Assembly (NCBI RefSeq): GCF_014279755.1 | Contig: NZ_CP047951.1 | Coordinates: 2,356,001-2,420,000 of the forward strand | From: Synechococcus sp. PROS-U-1 | GTDB taxonomy: Bacteria > Cyanobacteriota > Cyanobacteriia > PCC-6307 > Cyanobiaceae | Length of the DNA stretch: 64,000 bases | Direction: 5' to 3' | Shown here: positions 18,194-25,640 of the stretch, one piece after another | Layout of the letters: each line of letters opens with the position of its first letter | How positions within the stretch are numbered: the stretch's first letter is position 1 | Notes under the pieces: generated by a model | Told to the model about the DNA's origin: nothing | The model's database searches: none | The model's input: the letters and a program-made list of their open reading frames with translations, nothing else | Position numbers and translations under genes: made by a program

Positions 18194-18906
18194 GGCAACA
18201 GGCCCCGTTTCACGAGGGGCTGAAGGTCGGCGAGCTGCAAAGCCCCCTCGTCTGTAACCGTCACCGTTGCCCGCGTCCGCAGTTTGCTGAGCGTTCTTGA
18301 GGCTGTTTCCCGGGCCAGACCTGCAACAAGTGCAATTTCCTTCTGAGCCAATGGTGGGATGACAGCAGTGGGCTGCGCGTCAGGGCCGGTTTTGCGCGCC
18401 AGATACGCCAAGGTGTCGAGCAATCGTGTTGTGGCGTCAGCGCTCTGCAAGGCGAAGCGCTGATTTAAATCCCTCAATCGCGACGCCTCAAGGCGTGCCA
18501 AGGCCAGAGCAAAACCAGCCTCACGCTGCAGGAGCGATGCAAAGGGTGCTGCACGCAACTTCACCAGATGAAGCGGCGTCAGAGCGACGACGTCGGCGGA
18601 GCGAACTGCTCCATCCAGTGCTGCCATTTCGCCGAAGACATCGCCCGAACCAAGGAGAGACATCACCACTTCATCTCCATCCGCGGTGTAGGTGCGCACC
18701 TTCGCCAAACCGGAGCGGAGCAGAAACAAAGACTCGCCCCAGTCCTGCTCCATCACAATTAACTGCTCTGCCTGATGGGTGGTTTCACGGTGGCGATCCA
18801 GCAGCTGCTCCAGCTGTTCGATCGCCAAATCGCTGAACAGAGGCATCAACTTCAGGTCAGCCGAGGTCAACGCAGACAAAGGACAACTCCACGAGAGCTC
18901 GTCCAA
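18184..18906 (-). CDS. Crp/Fnr-family transcription regulator
   Basis: This protein has an N-terminal cyclic nucleotide-type beta-roll (about residues 22-130) and a C-terminal winged helix-turn-helix with the typical PPLAQKEIALVAGLARETAS-then-RTLSKLR pattern. In the phosphate-binding cassette GDVFGEMAALDGAVRSA, the Glu and the Arg-Ser pair that contact cAMP in E. coli CRP are all present, so it may be a true cAMP receptor rather than an NtcA-type regulator. A TTG gives 240 residues; the ATG of MPLFSDLAIEQ at 18846 is an alternative start. It is the obvious candidate to bind the TGTGA-N6-TCACA site at 6656, which is inference. Confidence 0.88.
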   Translation of the reverse strand: MDELSWSCPLSALTSADLKLMPLFSDLAIEQLEQLLDRHRETTHQAEQLIVMEQDWGESLFLLRSGLAKVRTYTADGDEVVMSLLGSGDVFGEMAALDGAVRSADVVALTPLHLVKLRAAPFASLLQREAGFALALARLEASRLRDLNQRFALQSADATTRLLDTLAYLARKTGPDAQPTAVIPPLAQKEIALVAGLARETASRTLSKLRTRATVTVTDEGALQLADLQPLVKRGLLPQS

Positions 18907-19007
18907 TCAGCTTGCTGTGAATCAAAGCCCCTGGCTAGGGCAACGACACCAATGAAACAGCTGATTGAGACCAAGGCTCTTAAGGTCCGTTTAATTCCTT
19001 ATCGCAG

Positions 19008-19901
19008 ATGGATCGCAACGCCCTGATCGAGGCCCTGCAAGACGAGGGCAACCTGAAGCATTCCTTCAGCACCAAAGAGATTGCGAGCCTGGCGGAACAT
19101 TTGACGATCGAGGAGATCCCCAAAGAAACCATCTTGATGAAAAAGGGCGAGCCCTCAGACAGCATGGTGTTCATTCTTGATGGACTGGTACAGATTCTTG
19201 ACGGCAAACGACAAATTGCAATCGAAAAAAAAGGAGCATTTATTGGCGAAAGCCTTTTCTCAGACGAGGCGACACGCGGAGCAGATGTTGAAACGATAGA
19301 ACCAACAACAGTTGGGCGATTTTCATTCTTCAACTTCAACGCTTTTCTCGATAAAAACCAACCTCTCGCCCTGAAATACCGTGAATACTTCAGGGCGATA
19401 GGACGCGCACGTGATGAACAGCTTTTAGCAGAAAGCTACAACGACAAACGCAAATATCTTGCCCTGATAGCGCACAACAACATGAAGGCAAGTTTGATGG
19501 AATTCTGCAGCATTCACACCAAAAAGCTTGAGAAATTTCCCTTGATTGCAACCGGCACCACCGGCAGCATGCTCTACGCCAAAACAGGCCTCTCTCTAAG
19601 CAAAAAGGTGGCGTCTGGCCCTCTGGGTGGAGATCAGGCGGTTGGCACGCTGATCTCAACAAAGAATATTTGCGGGGTGATCTTTTTCAGGGATCCACTG
19701 TCTGCTCACCCCCACCATGCCGACATCGAAGCCCTGGGACGCCTCTGCGATGTATATCAGATCCCCTTTGCCACCAATCCCCAAAGTGGAGAAGCCATTC
19801 TCGACTACCTCCTCTCAGGCAAATCCGAATATGAATTGATCCCCAATCATGTTCTTGAAGCCTATGTTCAAGGGCAGAGAAAGGTTGTTGAAGCCGGCTG
19901 A
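19008..19901 (+). CDS. Cyclic nucleotide-binding domain fused to methylglyoxal synthase
   Basis: The protein has 297 residues. Residues about 20-120 form a CNB beta-roll with the cassette GAFIGESLFSDEATRGA: Glu and Arg are present, but Gly replaces the usual Ser/Thr after the Arg. Residues about 147-265 match methylglyoxal synthase (MgsA), which turns dihydroxyacetone phosphate into methylglyoxal and phosphate: ATGTTGSM, the catalytic Asp209 in SGPLGGDQAVG, IFFRDPLSAHPHHADI with the conserved Asp and His, and IPFATNPQSGEAIL. One deviation is the first motif, which reads AHNNMK where E. coli has AHDHCK. MgsA is normally a stand-alone enzyme of about 150 residues, so this is a fusion that would put the glycolytic bypass under nucleotide control. 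It is convergent (23-bp gap) with a cyclase gene. Confidence 0.9.
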   Translation: MDRNALIEALQDEGNLKHSFSTKEIASLAEHLTIEEIPKETILMKKGEPSDSMVFILDGLVQILDGKRQIAIEKKGAFIGESLFSDEATRGADVETIEPTTVGRFSFFNFNAFLDKNQPLALKYREYFRAIGRARDEQLLAESYNDKRKYLALIAHNNMKASLMEFCSIHTKKLEKFPLIATGTTGSMLYAKTGLSLSKKVASGPLGGDQAVGTLISTKNICGVIFFRDPLSAHPHHADIEALGRLCDVYQIPFATNPQSGEAILDYLLSGKSEYELIPNHVLEAYVQGQRKVVEAG

Positions 19902-19924
19902 GCCAATTCCACTGTTCAACCCGA

Positions 19925-21688
19925 TCAAAAATCGGAGCGCAGTGAGATCAAGCCAAAAACGGCGATGGGATCCGGCCAGCCTTTCACTACATGGGAGCCC
20001 AAGTCATGCACCACAACATCCTCGGCGATCAGATCTCTGACATCTCCACTCATCAGAACCGGATAGTTCGGGAATTGCCTTGTGAGAGATTCCAGCCGGC
20101 TGGCCAGATTCACTGCTGCACCAATCACGGTGTACTCCAGTCGATGGCTTGATCCGAGATTGCCAGCAATCACTTCACCACAGTGGATGCCAATTCCCTG
20201 ACGAAGCGGCTCCACCCCCTCCTGTTCCAGTTCTCGATTGAGAGTCTCAAGATTGGCCTGCATGGCCAGAGCGGCCCGTACTGCCGCGAGAGCCTCAGCT
20301 CGATCGCCCCGATGCACGGGGACCCCAAATTCCGCCATCAGGGCATCTCCGATGAATTTGTCCAACAACCCCTGCTCCTGCAAAACCGGAGCCGCAATCG
20401 CCTCGAAGTAGCGATTCAACAAACCAAACAGGGCCTCCGCATCCATCACATTGCTGCGGGCCGTGAATCCCACCAAATCGGTGAACAACACCACACAGCG
20501 CTCGCGACGACCTCCAAGACGTGTCCAACTGTCCTGCCCCGAGCGCAGCATGTCGCGCATGAGATTCGGTGACACCCGACGGGACAGCACCGAATGCAGA
20601 AATCTGCGTTGCGCGCTTTCCCTCTGAAACTGATCCCCCGCTCTGAGACTTCCCGCGACCAACGGCATCAGCATCAAGGCTGCCCCAGGCAGCCAGAGGC
20701 CGTTGAACCACGCCACAACAACGAACCCCGTGGCGAGAGCCTCCAGAGCAGCGGTCGTGATCGCTGTCCCGAGGGCAGTCGATGGAGAAGCGATGCGCCA
20801 CTGACACAACAGCAACCAGATCACCATCAACGCCACCAGATGAGAGACATCAGGTGATCGAAAGCCGCGGCCGCTCTGCAAACCGGCAATGGCGGACAAC
20901 AAAACCTCGGAGCCACTTTGCTGTCCAAAAGGCGTCTCCAGCTGATCGCCCAGGGATGGCGCCGTAGAGCCGAAAATCACGGTCTTGTCACGCCAGCTGT
21001 CGTCCGAAAGCGTCCCCACCGCCCAGGCGGGGATCACGGGAACGTGGCCACTGGGACCCAGAAAATCAATGCCATCGTCTCCTGGCGAGGACGCCACCCC
21101 CGCCGCCAAGTGCGCCAGAGGTCGCGGATGAGGCTCGGGGAATGCACTGAGCATCCCTTTGAGGCGAGCCAGCCCTGGAACAGCCTGCACAACCCCGAAG
21201 GCATTCATCGAAAACGCCGACAGGCCGACGGGATAGCTCGCATCCCAGGGACGTCGCAGTTGAACCTGCTCGAAACCATCCAACTGCTGACGCACCAGCG
21301 AGGCACTCAACACAATCCGGTCTTGCCACGGTTGCAGTGCGTCTTGAAACGCGCGGTCGTCGCTTAGTCCAAAACTGCTTGGCCCGACATGGACGATGTT
21401 GAAGACAACACGGCGGGCACCCTTACGGAGGACCGCACGGGCCAGCTCTGCCTGCAGGGCACGCGGCCAAGGCCACGGGCCGAAATCGGACAACTGCGGA
21501 TCCAGAGACGCCTCGTCAATGCCCAGCAGCACCACGTCATCAGGAGGCTGAATCGGGCCACGCCACTGAAAGAGGAGCTGCCGGCCTGTGGCGTCCAACC
21601 GCGTCAGCAACGGCAGCAAGGCCAGGGGCAACAGCAGTGAAGCCCGCCAAAGAGACGCAACAAGATGCCGTCGGATCAAACGTCTCAA
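19925..21688 (-). CDS. CHASE2-domain class III adenylate cyclase (second copy)
   Basis: Same plan as the copy at 11,750: N-terminal membrane helix, CHASE2 sensor (about 35-290, with VVLLGIDEASLDPQLSDFG and FGSTAPSLGDQ), transmembrane helices (about 300-350) and cyclase domain (about 385-580). Catalytic residues are intact: Asp in FTDLVGFT and GDALMAEFG, Lys in DKFIGDA, Thr in EYTVIG, Asn and Arg in VNLASR. The stretch after EYTVIG reads AAVN instead of DTVN, which does not touch the known catalytic positions. Its ATG overlaps the fecR-like stop by 4 bp, so the two are co-translated, a pairing known from other bacteria in which the FecR-like protein is the partner of the sensor. Confidence 0.88.
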   Translation of the reverse strand: MRRLIRRHLVASLWRASLLLPLALLPLLTRLDATGRQLLFQWRGPIQPPDDVVLLGIDEASLDPQLSDFGPWPWPRALQAELARAVLRKGARRVVFNIVHVGPSSFGLSDDRAFQDALQPWQDRIVLSASLVRQQLDGFEQVQLRRPWDASYPVGLSAFSMNAFGVVQAVPGLARLKGMLSAFPEPHPRPLAHLAAGVASSPGDDGIDFLGPSGHVPVIPAWAVGTLSDDSWRDKTVIFGSTAPSLGDQLETPFGQQSGSEVLLSAIAGLQSGRGFRSPDVSHLVALMVIWLLLCQWRIASPSTALGTAITTAALEALATGFVVVAWFNGLWLPGAALMLMPLVAGSLRAGDQFQRESAQRRFLHSVLSRRVSPNLMRDMLRSGQDSWTRLGGRRERCVVLFTDLVGFTARSNVMDAEALFGLLNRYFEAIAAPVLQEQGLLDKFIGDALMAEFGVPVHRGDRAEALAAVRAALAMQANLETLNRELEQEGVEPLRQGIGIHCGEVIAGNLGSSHRLEYTVIGAAVNLASRLESLTRQFPNYPVLMSGDVRDLIAEDVVVHDLGSHVVKGWPDPIAVFGLISLRSDF

Positions 21689-22569
21689 CGGGCTGGAGCC
21701 GTAACCCCCAGTTCCCGCTCAATATCAGGCAACGTCTCCAAGGGGGTCGAGAAACCGTTGATCAGAAGGCTCTTCTGGAGGCGTCGCTCCGCGTCCTGCC
21801 TGGAAATCGGCTGAGGGGGCTCCCAATCGAACGCCTGCGCATCCTGTGCACGCGACCGGGGACTGCGGGATCCGTCTCGACCTGGCGTCGACGGCGTCAC
21901 GACACCACTGCGCTGCCCCAAAGCGGCTTCAAGACCATCCAAGCGCCCACTGACTTCGACCAGTTGGCGCTTCAGATCCAACAGAAGCTGCTGACCGCTC
22001 TTCAACGTGAAACGTCGTCCATTGCTGGTCTTCACCTGCACCGTGCCTTCCCAGCTGAACACTTTGAACTGCTGATCCGTAAACTCCAGGAAAACAGTGG
22101 TCCCCTGAATCGAGGCGGTGGCCAAACGAGTTTTGATCGTGAAGGGATTGAGACGGGGCGTCCCTGGCTTGATCCAGCCAATGATGGACCCCTTCAACAG
22201 TTCGACGTTAGACGAACCCAGGCGCAACTGGGCATCGCCCCCCATCCGGAACTGACGACCGTTGCCCAACATCACCTGCATACGACCAGGCTTGGTGGTG
22301 CGCAACAAGGTGTTCGTCTTCAGCGACTGACCGGAGCGGGCCTTGATCTCTAAAGCGCCTGGCAGCTTGACGAAGGCAGGACCAGACGGAACCTCAACAA
22401 TGCGCGGCTGCGCAGCACGGGACGGCTGCAACCAAAGGGCGCTACTTAGGAGCAGTAAGGCACTGGCTTGAACAAAAACTGCTTGTTTTGACACCTGCAG
22501 CCAACATTTGTTCAAGGTTGGCAGCGTGTCACTAATCGCGCCACCAGACGAGAGGGAAAAGAACGACAC
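21685..22569 (-). CDS. FecR-domain secreted protein partnered with the CHASE2 cyclase
   Basis: This 294-residue protein has a signal-type hydrophobic segment at about residues 30-50 (ASALLLLSSALWLQ, cleavage near SRAAQ), a FecR domain at about 60-190 (LRTTKPGRMQVMLGNGRQFR, FTIKTRLATASIQGTTVF, FSWEGTVQV) and a Ser/Arg-rich disordered linker before a short C-terminal helix. FecR domains lie in the periplasm and relay signals to membrane partners; 4-bp overlap with the cyclase gene points to that partner. The start is only 11 bp from the divergent phosphofructokinase frame; a later start inside the ORF is possible because the first 30 residues precede the signal segment. Confidence 0.82.
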   Translation of the reverse strand: MSFFSLSSGGAISDTLPTLNKCWLQVSKQAVFVQASALLLLSSALWLQPSRAAQPRIVEVPSGPAFVKLPGALEIKARSGQSLKTNTLLRTTKPGRMQVMLGNGRQFRMGGDAQLRLGSSNVELLKGSIIGWIKPGTPRLNPFTIKTRLATASIQGTTVFLEFTDQQFKVFSWEGTVQVKTSNGRRFTLKSGQQLLLDLKRQLVEVSGRLDGLEAALGQRSGVVTPSTPGRDGSRSPRSRAQDAQAFDWEPPQPISRQDAERRLQKSLLINGFSTPLETLPDIERELGVTAPAR

Positions 22570-22580
22570 GCCGCCGTTGG

Positions 22581-23978
22581 TTGCCGAGTGAAAAAGCTGG
22601 AGTCAGATTACAAGCATTCAGTGTCGTCACACGCATGGCCTACGAGAACGTTCTGGCGAATCCAAATGCATTCGACTTTGACGTTCAACAACTCGGGGAT
22701 CCGACGCACATCAATCCAAGCAGCCACGAAGTTTTTATCAACGACGCAGAGAGAATTATTTTTTCCAGCCAAATCGAGAACCTGAATCATCAACTCAAAA
22801 CATGCGAAAAACTACCTGCCTTCGAAAAAGGAGGTGCACGACAAAAAATCTTCCACGATCCGAAATCAACTCGCGCTGCAATCATCACCTGCGGAGGCCT
22901 CTGTCCTGGGTTAAACAATGTGATCAAGGGGCTGGTAAATGAACTCGAAAAGGACTACGGAGTTGAAAACATTCTCGGCATACGTTATGGATACAAGGGG
23001 CTAACCAAGGCATCGAAACATGAACCGATGCAATTAAACTCCTCAGTGGTTGATCAAATTCATAAACAGGGAGGAACCATTCTGGGGTCATCACGGGGCA
23101 ATCAGGATCCAGAGGCCATGGTGGACGAGCTTCAGAGGAGAAACATCAATCTCCTGTTCTGCATTGGCGGAGATGGGACGCTCAAGGGAGCTCAAGCAAT
23201 CGCAGAAGCTGCCAACAAACGCCAAGCCAACATCAGCATTATCGGCGTACCAAAAACTATCGACAATGATCTTGGCTTTGTCGAAAAAACCTTCGGCTTC
23301 GAAACCTCTGTACAGGTGGCCTCTGAAATCATCACGTCGGCCCACCACGAAGCGGAAGGCGCTGAAAATGGTATAGGCATCGTGAAGCTGATGGGGCGTG
23401 ACTCTGGCTTCATAAGCGCCACAGCATCGCTAGCAAATTCGGTTGTAGATTTCTGCCTCATTCCGGAGACTCCTTTTCAGTTCGATGGACCCGACGGCAT
23501 TTGCACAGCCATTCATTGCAGACTCAAACAAAACAACCACGTGGTAATTGTTGTCGCAGAGGGCGCAGGTCAAGAGCTTTTTAAAAATAGCAAAAAAATG
23601 ATCGATGCATCCGGCAACGTCCTCAAGGAGGACATTGGAGAATTGCTTAAGCAGGAAATCACGGCCCACTTCAAACAAAAGAATATTCCTATCAGCATCA
23701 AGTACTTTGATCCGAGCTATCACATCCGGAGTGTTTCAGCAAATGCAGCTGATGCGGTGTATTGCCACCTACTTGCCGAATACGCTGTTCATGCTGGCAT
23801 GAGCGGAAAAACCAATCTTGTGATTGGCTACTGGAACAATTTCTTTACCCATGTTCCTATTCACTTGGCAACAAAAGAGCGGCGAATGGTTGACCTTGAT
23901 AGCGCCTTATGGCGCGGCGTCATCAGCTCAACTCAGCAGGACAAAGCATCTCTCCAGCAAGTAGATTTCTTGCCATAG
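22581..23978 (+). CDS. 6-phosphofructokinase, long (group III-like) type
   Basis: The protein phosphorylates fructose 6-phosphate to the 1,6-bisphosphate, the committed step of EMP glycolysis. Motifs: ITCGGLCPGLNNVIKGL, LGIRYGYKGL, GGDGTLKGAQ (the Gly in GGDGT points to ATP rather than pyrophosphate as donor), the catalytic PKTIDND, GFETSVQVASE and KLMGRDSGFIS. Its 465 residues and N-terminal extension match the longer plant/spirochaete-type clade rather than the short bacterial PfkA. The frame opens with TTG at 22581; the ATG of MAYENVLANP at 22635 is a more likely start and frees space for a divergent promoter. The gene is noticeably more AT-rich than alaS or speA, suggesting acquisition. 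Confidence 0.9.
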   Translation: MPSEKAGVRLQAFSVVTRMAYENVLANPNAFDFDVQQLGDPTHINPSSHEVFINDAERIIFSSQIENLNHQLKTCEKLPAFEKGGARQKIFHDPKSTRAAIITCGGLCPGLNNVIKGLVNELEKDYGVENILGIRYGYKGLTKASKHEPMQLNSSVVDQIHKQGGTILGSSRGNQDPEAMVDELQRRNINLLFCIGGDGTLKGAQAIAEAANKRQANISIIGVPKTIDNDLGFVEKTFGFETSVQVASEIITSAHHEAEGAENGIGIVKLMGRDSGFISATASLANSVVDFCLIPETPFQFDGPDGICTAIHCRLKQNNHVVIVVAEGAGQELFKNSKKMIDASGNVLKEDIGELLKQEITAHFKQKNIPISIKYFDPSYHIRSVSANAADAVYCHLLAEYAVHAGMSGKTNLVIGYWNNFFTHVPIHLATKERRMVDLDSALWRGVISSTQQDKASLQQVDFLP

Positions 23979-24130
23979 GGAAATCATTGATTATTAGAAG
24001 GTAACTCCAGGAAAAAATATATACCCAAAACAAGCTGAGATTAGTTCTCACCCAAAGCCCGCAAGATCGAAAAACGTTCTGCCATGACCATGAGATTCGC
24101 TCAAAATGAGATGAAACGGGTCAGTGGACC

Positions 24131-25609
24131 ATGAACCTGGCACTTCAATGGCTGTGCACGATCGCTGCGCCCTTGGCAGGACTGTTGATCAAGCGAATCT
24201 GCCAACGATTTGGCGTACCGCTTTTTCCGTGGCGCATACCCTGGATCGCACTGCTGGCATCCACGACGGAACAGTCCATCCAAGCCCTCCAGATTCCAAT
24301 CTCAGCAGGCATTGATGCCAGCATCATCAGCGGCATTCTCTCTTCGATTGCCATCAGCCGTTGCCTGGTTTGGCTGATCCTCGAACTGCTGCCCACACTT
24401 CGAATCTTGCCATCCAGCCCAAAGATTCTGCGAGATGTGATTTTCATCATCGGGAGCATGCTCCTGATCGCACTCAACCTGAAGGAACAGGCCCGTATCG
24501 ACCTGGTGGGCCTGGTCACAACGTCGGCAGTCCTCACGGCTGTTCTTGGATTAGCAGCACAGGATCCGCTCAAAGACCTCATCGGAGGATTAAGCCTTCA
24601 ACTGGAGCAGGTGATCCGGGAAGGAGACTGGGTCGAAATCGATGGACAGATTGGACGCGTTGCATCGATCAGCTGGAGAGACACAGAAATCAACAGCCTC
24701 CACGGCTCAAAACTGACGTTCCCTCATACCAGTTCCAACTCCAGCACGATCAAAAATTTCACGAGCAATGGAGCCCACGGCAACCGTTTAATTGTCGGCC
24801 TTGACTACAACATGCCGCCAGACATTGCCAAGAAATTAATGCAAAAAATATCCGACAATCACCCCCTGGTTCTTCGCAAACCAGCCTGCATCATCAGAAT
24901 CAGATCATTCGAAGAGAGCTGCATCAACTACGAATGGATTAATTGGCAAGAAGACTATGGCCAGAGTCGTGCGCTTCGAGGCGACCTGCAAGAACAGCTT
25001 TGGTATGCACTTCAACGCGAAGGCTTTAGCTTCCCCTTCAGCGTTCGGGATGTGCGGCTGAGCAAAAACAGCCAACCACCCAAATCCATGCATACCAATA
25101 AAGCAAAATTACTTAAAGCAGCAGGCAAACTTCTCCAGAAAAATCCACTGTTTTCCATTCTTTCTGATCAACAAATCCAAAAGATGATGGAGATGAGCTC
25201 ACTATGCTCATATGGACCTGGAGAAATTATCGTCACTGAAAATGAAAGCGGCAACTCGCTTTTCATGCTGATCGATGGACATGTATCCATCAGGAAGCCA
25301 GCAATCGCACAAAACAACTCAGAAATAGCTCGGCTTAAAAGCGGCGATATTTTCGGAGAAATGACTGTTTTCGCAGGCACTCCACGCAGCGCAACTATTC
25401 AAAGTATTTGCAAAGTCGATCTGCTTGAAATAGACCGACAAGCCATCGCCGAATTAATTGAAGAAAAACCTGGCTTGATTGAAACCTTTGGTCAGATGAT
25501 CAGTACTCGACAAGCCCAGCTGGACCAATTGAGTATCACACCACAACCTTCAGCGAGTCGTGATGTGGTGAGACGAATGAAAGCCCTCTTTCAAAATCTG
25601 ATCTCTTAA
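24131..25609 (+). CDS. MscS-type mechanosensitive channel with C-terminal cyclic nucleotide-binding domain
   Basis: The 492-residue protein has N-terminal membrane helices (about 1-150), the MscS pore-lining and beta domain (about 150-260, GLAAQDPLKDLIGGLSLQ and IREGDWVEIDGQIGRV), a short alpha/beta segment, and a CNB domain at about 345-470. The CNB cassette GDIFGEMTVFAGTPRSA keeps Glu, Arg and Ser, so it should bind a cyclic nucleotide. Such bacterial cyclic-nucleotide-gated MscS relatives are known (bCNG); ligand gating rather than tension is their reported mode. It follows the phosphofructokinase gene by 150 bp on the same strand and shares its lower GC content. Confidence 0.88.
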   Translation: MNLALQWLCTIAAPLAGLLIKRICQRFGVPLFPWRIPWIALLASTTEQSIQALQIPISAGIDASIISGILSSIAISRCLVWLILELLPTLRILPSSPKILRDVIFIIGSMLLIALNLKEQARIDLVGLVTTSAVLTAVLGLAAQDPLKDLIGGLSLQLEQVIREGDWVEIDGQIGRVASISWRDTEINSLHGSKLTFPHTSSNSSTIKNFTSNGAHGNRLIVGLDYNMPPDIAKKLMQKISDNHPLVLRKPACIIRIRSFEESCINYEWINWQEDYGQSRALRGDLQEQLWYALQREGFSFPFSVRDVRLSKNSQPPKSMHTNKAKLLKAAGKLLQKNPLFSILSDQQIQKMMEMSSLCSYGPGEIIVTENESGNSLFMLIDGHVSIRKPAIAQNNSEIARLKSGDIFGEMTVFAGTPRSATIQSICKVDLLEIDRQAIAELIEEKPGLIETFGQMISTRQAQLDQLSITPQPSASRDVVRRMKALFQNLIS

Positions 25610-25640
25610 TGCAGCACCTCAACGCAGGAGCGGTCGTTGT

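Noticed and set aside
20500-20540. AAVN instead of DTVN in the second cyclase considered as an inactivating change
   Set aside because: The metal Asp residues, Lys, Thr, Asn and Arg that matter for class III catalysis are all present; the changed positions are not known to be essential.
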